A stretch of 64,000 nucleotides of DNA from Dicaeum eximium (taxonomy: Eukaryota; Chordata; Aves; Passeriformes; Dicaeidae). Positions within the stretch are counted from its first letter, which is position 1. The number at the start of each line of letters is the position of its first letter. The DNA is taken from NCBI GenBank assembly GCA_013396995.1, contig VWZP01005667.1:1012107-1076106 (forward strand), in the 5' to 3' direction. The notes beneath the pieces were generated by a model. The model was not told the origin of the DNA. It saw only the letters and a program-made list of their open reading frames with translations, and ran no database searches. The translations under genes and the position numbers were made by a program. Positions 21,901-33,900 of this stretch are shown here, in pieces.

Positions 21901-24900
21901 GAGAAGCTGGTGGACAGGCAGGGTTTGTGTATGTCCAGCTAGCTCAGCTGCCAGCAGCCCAAGGGGCCGAGCTCCTCCCAAAAATCCTCTGGGAGTCAGC
22001 TTCTCTCCTGTGCCTGAGCACTGAGCAGACATTTGTAGGTCTTGTCAGCTGCTTAAGCCCCCAATCCTCCACTGCAGCTCCTTTTACCCCACAGAAGATT
22101 CCTCATGAGCATCCTGATGTGGTGAAGGCAGAAGGAGGGACAGGTAGTGCTTCCCTGGCTGCAAACCCCCAGCAAGACCTGCTTGCTAACAGCACAGCTG
22201 GGGATGGTGCTAATGGCCTCACCGGGTGGCTGCTGGAGCCAGCATGGAAAACTGGAGGAATCTGGAGGCTTCCCAACTCTGAGGGCTCCTCCTCTTGCAG
22301 ATTTGCCCATAGCAAGGATGGAAACTTGCAGCTTGCTTGGAAAAGATCTGTGGTAGCCATGGGTGTGAATGGCAGTGGGGCCATGGCTGGGGTATGCTGA
22401 GAGACTAGAGTTTCTGCTTGGGGTAAATCTGTGGTGCTGCAGCTGGTGACAGTGCACACATTGGGGAAGAAATGTCATTTTCTGGAAGTGCATGTGCTGG
22501 CTGACACAAGGGCACTGCTTTAGCACACAGATGCTGGTGCTATAGAAATATATAATGACATTTATTTGATGTGTTAACCCCAGGAAAAAATAGTTTGAAA
22601 AATTCTAATCTCTGTAAATCTTGAGTTATTTTTCCTTATTAGATCCAGAACAGATTTGCATGTCATCACACAGAAACTGGGCTGTAAGACAGAACATGCA
22701 GCTTCATCTTTTGCTATCACAACATCCTCTTATGGAGGCTTTTCAGGTAGTGCTGCTCTTAAAGTGCACAGGTGAGGCAGACTTGTGTGCAATTTGTGAT
22801 GCTCATAAGGAATGAGGGAAACCAGCATGTATTTAAGTTATCTAAATGCCACGTGCATGTGTCCTAAAATGTACTTCTGTCCTTTGCTGCCTGAACCCTA
22901 TCCACCAATCCTGAAACTCCTCTAATCCCTGGTGCCAGCAACAATTCTCTCTTTTGGCAAGCACCTAAACTGGGCTGAGGGTTTTGGAGATGGAGAACGG
23001 CTGCTCCAGGGGACAAGTTTCCTGCCCTTCAGGCTCCTTGCCAGCTTGGCTGCCCAAGGCTGTGTTCCTGCAGCAGATGGGTGACAAACGGGGCTGCCGG
23101 CAGCAGCACACCCCCACAATGGGGCTGTTCAAATCCTGTTTTCATTCTTGCAAAGTTTTGTGTGTTCCCAGCGTAATCCACGCAGCCAGAAGCTGCTGCT
23201 ATCCTGTTACGCAATTATTATTTTTATAACCAGAGGGAGAGATGTTTTAGCACGAAAACAAAGTCCAGCTTCTCTGGCTGTGAAGTGAGTGCGCTTGCTG
23301 CGACCTCGTGTCTGGTTTGGGAGGGTTTCAGGGGCTGCCAGCAGCCTGCCTGGCACCCAGGGGGCTGTAGGAGGGGTGCCCCAGGTGTGGTGGGTACCTC
23401 TGGGGACTCCTCCCGTCATTGCCAGGTGCCACGTGTGTCCCAGGGCACAGGACAGAGCCTGGCAGCGCAGAACAGCAGCTCCAAAAGTGGCACTGATGCC
23501 AGGCAGTGGCACGGTGCTCCCTGCACTCGGGCAGCCACAGAGCCTGGCTGGGTTGCCTTGGGCACCCAGCTGGGCTGGGCTGCTGATTTCTATCGGTTTT
23601 GCCCCTGCAGCTGGAAGGTGGGGGCTGAAGCTGTCCCATGTGCATCAGGGATGTGCTGCTGCAGCGCATGGGAGAAAGGGTGGGGAATTGTGCCTGGGCG
23701 TGCAGTCCTGCTCTGGGAAAGCATCCCTGGTGTCATGGGTGGAGTGGGAGCTTCAAAGTTTATTATAAACACCCTCTTGTTGAGTCACAAACTGAAGAAA
23801 GAACACCCTTCCTTTCTAAACACATCCTCAGAGAGGAGCCTTGGTGCAGCTGGATCCAATTTAGCCCCAGACTTTGTAAGTGGTATATGTCTAAAGGATT
23901 ATACAGGTGTAATTGAACTTTTATACACATTGTCCCACAGGATTAAGGATGATAAAACTAATGTATTTATACAAATATATTAAATTATTTGTTTAAATTT
24001 ATTCCAATAATGATAAGGATTAGAGGGAAAAAAGAGTTTAATCAGAATTATTTACTAAATAGTATGGATATCTGTAATTACTAGTGTAGTGCACTGTTTT
24101 CAAAGCAATATTAAAGCTAGCTAAACAATTACTAAGTAGAGATTAATGTTACTCAACCATACCAATGACCAAGGGCAAATCTCTTTGACCCAGCCTCAAG
24201 GAGTGACCTTGAGGGGTGTCCCCACTCAGGGGAAGGATCTTCACACACCCTAGGGAGGTGTGATAGAAGTCCTCACTGTGCAAAAGTGTGACTGGCCTTT
24301 TATGGTATAAGGTGATTGACTGCCAGTCATATGCATTTTTTTGATTATGTGTTATCAGACTTAATCAGCAAAATATGCTTTGTGCTGAAAAAGGTGCGAG
24401 CAGCTCTTTAGTTTCTTCTTCTCCACTCCTGACTCTCAGTTCCATATCAGAGTGCACATTCTTGCTGCTCCCAGCTCCAGTCAGGGAGCATGTCTGGCAT
24501 GTCCTCGTGGTGGGGTCTGAGAGTTTGGCCAAGCTGGTCTCAGTATTCTTCAGCACTAAGAACAGCAGACCTTCCTCACTTGATCTGATCACTGCTTAGC
24601 AGACCCTCCTCTCTCAGGCCTTCATGATGAACTTGGAAGACAAATTTCCAGCTGCTGTATCCCTGCTTAGGCAGAGCATCCTGCTACACCCAGGGAACAG
24701 CCTCAGGCAGTGCTCAGGGTGTCCCTGCTGACACTGCCAATGCTCACCAGATTTCCTGTTGAAATCTTTGTGACATGGGTGTTTGACACCTCGTGATGCC
24801 ATGGTGTGACATAGTTTCAGGTGAGAAATCACAGACTGGAGGGCAAGTGCAGGTGCTTCATCCCTGAGTTCCCAGGGAGTGCCATGGGAATGGCCCCATC

Positions 24901-27900
24901 CCCCTCAAGCTGACCCCCACAGTTTGTCCCTCGAGTTGCTCACACAAGTGGAGCTCTCCAGCTTCCTCCACAGCAGACACAGGTACAGAAAATTATCTCA
25001 GGTTCCTGCTGTGTCTTTTCCTGCTTCAAGTGCTCATTTGTGCTGCCTTGACTTTTTGGCCCTGCCGGCTCTGCCAGGCTTCCTGTTTCCCAGGTGCTTG
25101 AAGGGATTTATTACTTTTTTTATGGCTTTTGGAAGGCGTTTACCAAACTCTTTTGGCCGACCTCTTGGAGCTTTACCTTTAACCTGTCAGCATTTACCAT
25201 CCATTCTGGTTTTCTCATTTAGATGCAGCTTCAGCAGTTTAGATGAATGTCTTCTTATTTTCAATAGCCTCTTTTCCTCTGCAGTCAAGCCTTGCTTTCC
25301 TCCCCTTTGCCTCTACAGTATCCTCCAGCCAGACACTTCATGTCTGTTCTGATATCCCAGTGGGTCTCTATAAATAGGCTCAGAGCCTCCCACAAGTTTT
25401 TGTTACCCCTTTCAGTTTCTTCATAAAAACAGGTTCTCACTTTTGATGTAGTTTCCTTTTTGAAATTAAACACTTCTGCAGTGTGTATGTTGACCACTCT
25501 GGAGGTGCTGGCTCTGAGATAACTGGGTGCTGCCAGGGGCCAGCAGCTGCCTGAGTGTGCAGCAGTGGGAGCTTCCTTAAGGAGGAGCAGAGCCCACTGC
25601 AGCCCTTCTGCTCCCTGGAATCCTCTGTGTGTGACCTGGAGAGGGTAAAATCCTCCTGGCTGGGCTAGGAGAGGGTCTGGGCTCCCAGAGCCCCTCTGGA
25701 GCTATACCTGGGCAGCTGCTCTCAGGTGCCACTCTCACCCCATAACTGTCTCTGGAGCAGTGAGGGCTGGGATACCCCGTTCTCATGCCTCTCTCTAGAG
25801 CCACTGTGGTTTACAGCAGCAGACTCAGGTCCCTGGAGCCCTGAATGAGGCTGCTTGATATCTGTTGTGGCAGTGTGCAGGTGGGAAGAGGGGAGATATC
25901 AGAGAGGGAGCTGGGGTTAACAGAGCTGTGGTCATCAGCTTTAGAGCTTGCACCCTGTGGCTTCTCTGCCTGTGCCCCTGGGAAGGGAGCCCCTCCACAG
26001 GCCAGGGGTGCTGGGGAGCTGTGATGGGGAGGGAATAGCCCATCAGTGTCAGTGCAGGCAGGGGCTGCCTGGTGCAGGAGGCTTGTCAGAGCAGCAGGGA
26101 CAGGGGACCAAGCCTGGAGGAGAGCAGGATGGGTTTTGGATTGATGCTGCTGAGCAGAGTTTGCTCTTAGTCCCTGTGGACCATGTGGTCAGTGCTCAGT
26201 GGACATTCCCATGCCTTCCAGAGCCATGGGCACTGCAGAGTGAGCCAGCATCCCACTACATCTCTTGCCTTGCAGAGGGTGTGGTGGGCACCACAGCAAG
26301 CACAGGGGCCAGCAGAGCCCTCTCCCAGGGTGCCAGCCTCTCACAGAGGGCTCAGATCCTGGGGGCAGAGGGGTAGGTCACAGGTGCTGCACCCCACAGA
26401 GGCTGCTGTGAGGCATCAGGCTGCCTCCCACTGCTGAGGGTGTTTCTCCTGCTGTTTTGCAGATATCCATGAATTCTACGATTTCACGCTGCGCTCTGCA
26501 CCCGTGCAGTCTCCGAGCCTGGATGCACATCCTGGCAGAGCCAGGCAGCAGCCTGGGGCCAGCGAGCCCAGCTCCACATTAACACCCAGAGAGCCCCAAA
26601 ACCTGCCTGAGGTAAGAGCCACCCTCGTGTGCTGCGGGGCCAGACCCTGCACACTCCTGTGCTGAGAGGGATTCAAGGGGCACCGCAGGCTGCTGGCTAC
26701 CACAGCCTGCCCAGCTCTCATCCAGGCTGTTCCCTGGTCACACATTCTCTGTGATAGCTTGTCTCATTAATGAGGCAATCTCTCTGGTTCACAAGTGTTA
26801 ATTGAATTACTCGTGATGTGAACAGCTCCAGCTCCAGCTCTGGCTCCTGCTCTGCAGTTGCAGCTGGATTATTTGCTCCCGTCTGACACTGTCTCCCATG
26901 GAGGCGTTTCAGCTCTCTGATCCAGCCACTTTTGATAAGTGAAGTACGTTGAGTCTTTCAAGTTTCCCTTTTCAGGATTTTTTCCCCAGCTCTCAGATAA
27001 CTTGTGTCTCTCTTATTTGCATTCTCTTCAATTTTCAACAGCTTTCTAAAAGATACAGCACCAGGTGGAGAGGCAGGAATTGAGCAGTAGGGTCTCAGTT
27101 ATCTCAAAACCACCAAGCTAAATAAAATTGCCTCGTATCTTTGCAGGCCTTCTTTCCATCCCCCACTCACTGCCCTGCCATGGGATGCTATAGGATCCCC
27201 CTAATCTAGGGATACACTTGTGCAGAAATGCAAAAATTCAGGGATTCCTCCTTTCAGTGAAATAACCCTATTAGATAAACACCCTTTACTGCCTCAGAGA
27301 TTGAACTGGCTTCCCATCATATACATGGGGGAACTCCAAATTTGAAGTGTCACACAGGGAAGATGGAGCTGAATTATTCATCTAAGGAAGAACACTTTAA
27401 AGGAGTTTGGGGATCAAGAACAAGGAGGACAAAACAGCCCACAATCACTGCAGGATATATTTGTGTTCCTCTGACTCAGGAACTGCTTTAGTCCCATTTT
27501 TTTTCTTGACCCCCTTCACATTGCCAGTCTCTTGTTAAAGTCAAACCTGCAACTCTAGTATGTGTTTAAGAACAAATTTTTAGTGCTGTAATGCCATAGG
27601 CAGTGGGATCCTGATGTGGTTTTTTTGGGTGTCCTGTAGCCTTCATCTACCCAGCAGTGAACTCTGCTGGCAATAGCCACCAGTCCCTGTGGCCAGGCCA
27701 GTCTATGAATCCCCAAGGAGATGTGACATTGAATAAGGACATAGAAAAATCAATGTGGAAACAAGCAGGGAAGCAACTGTGGGCCTTGCACAGCTGCTGT
27801 GAGCGGTGCCCCTGCTCCCTCCACTGTGCCCTGTCTGTAAGGGGGATGAAAAAAGCATCCAGTTGCAGGGCTTCCTTGCACTGAACACAGCCCTAGCCAC

Positions 27901-30900
27901 TGACACCATCAAATCCCTCCTCCTTTGTCCAAAAAAATGTGTTTGAGGTGTCTTGTGTTGCTGAAACGTGAAATGCAACCCAGCAATGGCACAGTCCCAG
28001 AATCTTGGGCCAGCAAACCTCCACCATCGCTTGCAGTGACCCTGCTGGCCCTGGGGCCAGTGCCAGGCAGGCTGACAGGAGAGGTGGGTTGCCTGTCAAA
28101 GACACTATTCCCCTTGCATGGGGAAAAGCTCTTTCTGGCCCTTCCAGAAGCAGGGTAGAGCCTGGAGGCAGCTGGCCTGCCCTACCCACACTTTCCCCCA
28201 CACTTGTCTCATTTCAGGACTGCTCGTGGGACCGTGAGCAGAGGCTGGCCGCGGGAGCTGGGGACAGTGCTCCGGGGACACCGCCGCGGCTGGTGAGGGT
28301 GACGGCGCGGCGGACAGAGGCACCAGCCAGCGTCTGCAGCCTGGTGCTCAGCTCTCACAGCACCCTGCCTCAGGTGAGCCTGCACGGGCCCCACGCCACC
28401 TCCCGCGCTGCCAGCCCCGCCAGCGGCTGGCACTGAGGGGACAGCGCCGGAGCCCGGTGCCCTCAGCGCTGCAGGTGTGGCATTTCCCTCCCCTGGGGCT
28501 GGCAGTGTGCCCTCCTGGCTGTTCTGCTGATGCTCACACCAGAAAATCCAGCGGTGACCCGTGCCAGGGGCTGGGTGGCACTGCAATCGCCCCCTTGCAC
28601 AAGTTAGCGTTGCCGTGGCCCCGTGGCAGCCCTCAGGGCTCGGAGGACAGGTGAATGTGGCGCAGGAATAAAGAGGCTGCGTGGAGCTGGAAATCCTCCC
28701 AGGCCCGTCCCTCTCGCCCCCAGCGCTGGCACGCTCCCACGTTGCAGATTTCCATATTTTTTTCTCCGAGCTCTTAAATGGCAGGTCCGTTCCTCAGCTT
28801 CCCGGGAGCTTTTCTCTGCTGTCTTGTTTACTTGGAAACACCATTTATTTGGATGTGCATCGTAAAGCTCAGCCTCCACCTGGTGCAAGAAAATCGTTTG
28901 GGCTACGCATTTGAGGGGAGTTTTAGGGGTGAATGAAGGGCAAAATGCACTTTTGGGAAGGATGAAGTGGCCAGGAAGAATGGAGCTCACCGCAGATTTA
29001 AAATTATATGAAAATGTTGTTTTTCTTGGCAAAGTTTGAAATAATGCTTGTTTGCTAAGTCTAAGTCTTCTTCCAAAGTATTTTAAATACAAAAATTGCA
29101 CTGCCTCTCTTCTGTCCTTTTTTAAATGTTTCCCTTCTCTTTCTGGACTGCAATAAAATGGGTAACACCCCATTTTTTTCTCTCTTACTGTTTAATTTCT
29201 CATTTTCTCTTGTTTCTCTCTACATTTTCAATCATTCACCATATCTTTAGCAGTTTTTGAAGGGCGAGACTGTGGTTTTCTGCATATGACAAGAAGATGA
29301 GCTTGGCTGCTGATTTCCATTTGCCAGTGGGTGGGAACCACTACCACAGGGGAGTCACAGGGCAAAACCCATGAGGGGCTGAGAGCCTGAGCAATTTGGA
29401 ACAGATTCTGTTGTGATTTTAAGGGATTTTCTTCCTAACTGTCCCAGCCCATGAAGTACAGCAGCCCCAAATGTCTGGCTGGGTTGCAATGTCTCCTTTA
29501 GCAGCAGACACTTAGTTTTGATTTTAAGGCTTCATGCAGTGGGGAATCTGCTCTGTCCTTGGCCTGGCTGGCCTGATGATCATTTATCCTTCACATTAAA
29601 AATCTGTATTTTACTATTAGCCTGTATTTCTCTTGGTTTAGCTCCTAGCACCAGGAAATTTTGCTGCCTTTGTTTGCTAGGATGAAGGACCTTGGCAATC
29701 AGAAATGTTCCCAACATGTAGGTATTTATAGATGCATCTAAGTTCCCTCTTAACTTTCCCTCAGATAAACTAAACAGATTGGCTTCTTCACTCGCTCACT
29801 GTTGAGGCAGGTTGTTCCAGACCTGAAATAATTCCTGTCACTGTTTTCAGCCTCCTTCTTCCCTAGCCTGTGTCAGCATGGGGCCAGTCCTTGGTGCCAG
29901 GTGCTGGAGCTTTAGGGGTCACCCATTTGCCCTGAGCAGGGGGAGCAGTGGGGACCTGGGAGGGCAGGCTGGGACTCTGGGAGGACTGTGCTGTGGCAGG
30001 GCTCTCATCTGCAACCTCCTTCATCCCAGAGGATGGTCATTTCACAGCATGGCTGCAGGCAGAGCAGGGAGCTGGAGGTGAAAAGCTGTGAGGATGGTAG
30101 TGTTCAGTGCCAGGTATTGCCATTCCTGTAGTCCTGCCTGAAATTTGGCTTTCTGCAGAAACCCAGCAGCTTTCTTGAAAACTGGAGCCAAGCAGTGCTG
30201 GAGAGCTGCAAGCTTGAGCAGAGCTCCTCTGCAGCAACCCCTGTGCTGGGATGCAGAGTCCTTTGTCACAGTGGTGAGCCTTTCCCCAGGATGTCACCTT
30301 CACTGCTGAATGCAGGCCTTGCCCTGACAGAGGGAAGCATTTCCAGCAGTCCCCCGTGAGACAGGATCAGGTGCCACAGCACGGGCCCTGTTTCTCATCC
30401 TTCACTCCTGCACGAAGGCACTGAGGACACCTCAGCTCCTGCCAGCATCACATTCCATGTGAGCATGCAGGACAGCACCAGGGCTGGACAACACCTACAC
30501 ACCCAGCTCCTGCCCTGCTCCATGGGGACTTCTTGCTTTCCAGCCTTCAGTGTGTGCTTTTTACGCCACAGGCATTTCCAAAGTGGGTTTCAGAAAAATA
30601 CCTGAGATGGCAAATTGCATTTGGAAGAACCAGGGAAGCTTTTATAAGTTAATGATAGTTAATGCTAGGGCAGGGGAGGACCAGCTGCCACCCTGGAGCC
30701 ATCAGCCCAGAAACAAGAGCTCTACTGGACACCCTGCCACTGATAAAAGGCAACATGATGAACTGGCTTTTCCAACCTGAAGAAAGTGCAATTCTCTTAT
30801 TGCATCCATCAATGTAAATAAGTTTTCCGTTGCCCTGGCTTTGTCCTCTCCCCCGCCCGCAGCTCTCCACGGCAATGTTAACAGAGTAAAAGCTACCATG

Positions 30901-33900
30901 ACCTGCTTCAGCCAGGAAGATGCATGTCAAATAGATTGCCTCTCCACACAAATGCTTCCAGGAACAGGAAATTTCTGCCTGCTGGCGAGGATATGGGTGT
31001 GCTCTGAAGAGCCCTGCAGTGTGCAAATGGCTGCTACAAAAAAGAGGTGCCGGTAAATACAGCAGCAACATGTGCTTCCTGTGGAGGCTTAGCGGGCTGA
31101 AACATCCCTCCATGGCAAAGGGAATGTTCAGCCCTCAACGGGGCAGGAGCAAAGGGGCTTTGCCAGATAAAACGCCCTGTTGAGGCTAATAGAGGCAAAA
31201 CCCTGCCGCAGTTCTGGGGCTTGCGGGGTTTTATTTGCCGAATCCTTCATTTCAACCTTTTCTCGAGCCCTGTGGTTGCCTGAGCAGGGCTGCTCATGTG
31301 CATGTGCTGCGGGAAGACTCACGAGGACGCTCCTGCGGCCGGTGTCACTCCCAGGCTGCCAAGGAGGCTGCTGCTCTCAGTGAACGCCGCTTTAATCTTG
31401 TGTGGAGGGAGCAGCCAGCTGTAAAGATAAATGAAAGAGGAACAATGCCGCTGATGAGCAGAGCTTTGCGCCTGCGAGGAAGCGCTGCTCTTCCCCTGCC
31501 ACCCTCTCCTGCTACCCAACGCGGCTCTGCAGCCGCTCTGACTTCATCCCTGTCACCGCGCCAGTGCGAGGCCGCCCCTCCTCCTCCTCCTCCTCCTCCT
31601 CCTCCGCCTGCCCGAGCATCCCTCCCGTCTGCCGAGGCGTTCCTGGCCCTGCTGCCCGACGCCAGCGCCGCAGCTCTGCCCTTGCTCAGCCTGACAGCTG
31701 ACACGGAGCAACAGCAGGTCCTGATATGATGGAGAGCGCAAGCAGGGCTGCTTCAGAGGGCAGGCATTCCATGCATGCTCTGAAATCACCGGCGAATAAG
31801 GAACCTCGCTGGCAGGGGTCACTGCTGCCCCGGCAGGCTCCGGGTGTGTGGGATGCCTCTGAGCAGTGTGAGAGGTGCACTCTGCACTTCAGCCCTGCGG
31901 GGCTGGGGCCAGAAATGTCCCAGTCCCCCTCCCAGTGTCCCAGGGAAAACACAGCTCTGGCAGAAACGCCCTGTCAGGGTGTTAGAAGCCCTCTCTGCTG
32001 CACCTGCTGCGGAAGATGCGTCCCTCTGCCCCATAACCCACGGCTCGAGTGCCAGACAGGTCCATGGAGCTCCCTGGGGCATTTGGCAGAGAAAGGAAAG
32101 CTGTGCTGCCGGCGTGGCGACCGCCTGTCTGCTTCTCCTGTCCTCCTCTCAAGTGTTTTTTCCTATTTCCCAGTGTGCCTTCGGCCAGACCCAAAGGCGT
32201 TCCCGTGCTGTGCACCTTTCCTGCCGGGAGCAGCGGCTCAGGATGGGATGGGATGGGCGTGTGGCAGATGCTGCAGCTGCGGAGATGCGGCTGTGAACTC
32301 CCTGCTCCCCTGGCTTGGCTGCAGCCTCACGGCTCTCCATTTTCTCTGTGAGATACAGGAGAGGGGAAGCACCAAGGAGCTGTTTGCTGTTGCAAAGGGA
32401 AATGAAGCGGATCTCTGATGCGAGCGAATGTCTGACAGCGAATGCAGCCCCAGCACGAAGCCCCTGTCGGGTTACTTGGTTGCCCTGCTGTCCCCACCAC
32501 CCCATGCCCTCTCTGTAGGCTGACTGGGCAGGCAGCTGAAGCCATTGCTGCAGGCCAGACTTTACCAGGCCACTGCTTTATTTCAACCTGAGCCCATCAG
32601 CATCGGCCCTGCAATCCCAAAATCCCAGGAAGTGGCTAATGCTCAAGCGATGGGACCACAGAAGCAACCAGCTCCGTGGGGAACTTCCCCCTCCCCACTG
32701 CATCCCCATGCAAAAAGGAGGGCATGTTTATTTTAGGAGAAGCAGAGAAGAAAAGCAGCAACCCCCAGCCCAGAAGCTGCTGCCCAGTGTTACTTGAGCC
32801 ACTTTCTGCCTTGAGGTTGCTTCAGGGCATTCAGATGCTCTCCAGCAATTTTGTGTTTTGACATTGCAGACACAGGCTCAAAAGCCAGTGCTGAACTCAA
32901 GAGGGTTTCTGTCTGTAGTAACACACTCAGCTTGAACCACACATCAGCCCTGCACAGCAGGGACACCCAGCTGGGCTGCCTGTGTCCCAGAGAGGCTGCT
33001 GCTCAAAGGGGAAGTCAGCAAGGGCTGTGTCAGTAAGAGCTGTCACTTCAGTGGTCATTTTGGGGTTGAATGGCCTCAGCTTTGCTAAAGGCTTTTGCTA
33101 TTCCCGCTGCAGAGATGAACATGCTTAGACTTCAGTTCTCCCAGCTCAACAACCAGCTTCAGCAAAGGATGAAGAAGTCAGTAGAGCCACCAGGCTGTCA
33201 AACCAAAATATCATGCATGGTCACCTATTCTACCTGGGGACTTTTTGTCTAAAACGAGCAGCAAAAGGAAGATCCTAGCAGATAAAAGGTGTTTCTGGCT
33301 GTGCAGCATAGGAAAATCTTCATGGGTATGGTGTCTTCACTCACACAAGTCATTGTCACTGCTTTGAAGGTATTTTGATGGTCTGAATGCATGCAGCTCT
33401 CCCCATGCAATGGCAAGAAGGGAACAGTGAGGGGGAGGCTCTGCAGAGTGTCCAGCAGAGAACCATGCTCCAGAGCCATCCAGACATGCTTGGAGTCCAT
33501 CCATCCTCCCTCCAGACCAGTGATTCAGCTTTGCCTCCATGTAGATCTGCATCTGCCTGTCCCTGCTGGACCAACTTGCACACTGAGATTCACACTGATG
33601 AGTTTCACGTGTAGCTCTGAAATCAAGAACCAAGACCATTCACTGGCATCTCCAGCAGCGTGGGACTGATCAGGGCCAGGCCCATCTGTGTCTTGGCCAG
33701 GAGCTCAGTGAGCCACTGCACTGCCTCTGCTGGGTCTGTGTCTGCTCTGCTCATCAAGTTTCCCATTTTTGCTGATGCAGGGTCCACACAGCAGCACCCA
33801 GGTTCCTCCTTTCCTGCTTTGCCTTGTCAGGTGATTGCCCATATTGCTGGAGCCTGTCTCCTGTAGCACAGACCCACCAGGGGCTTAGGAAATGTGGAGC

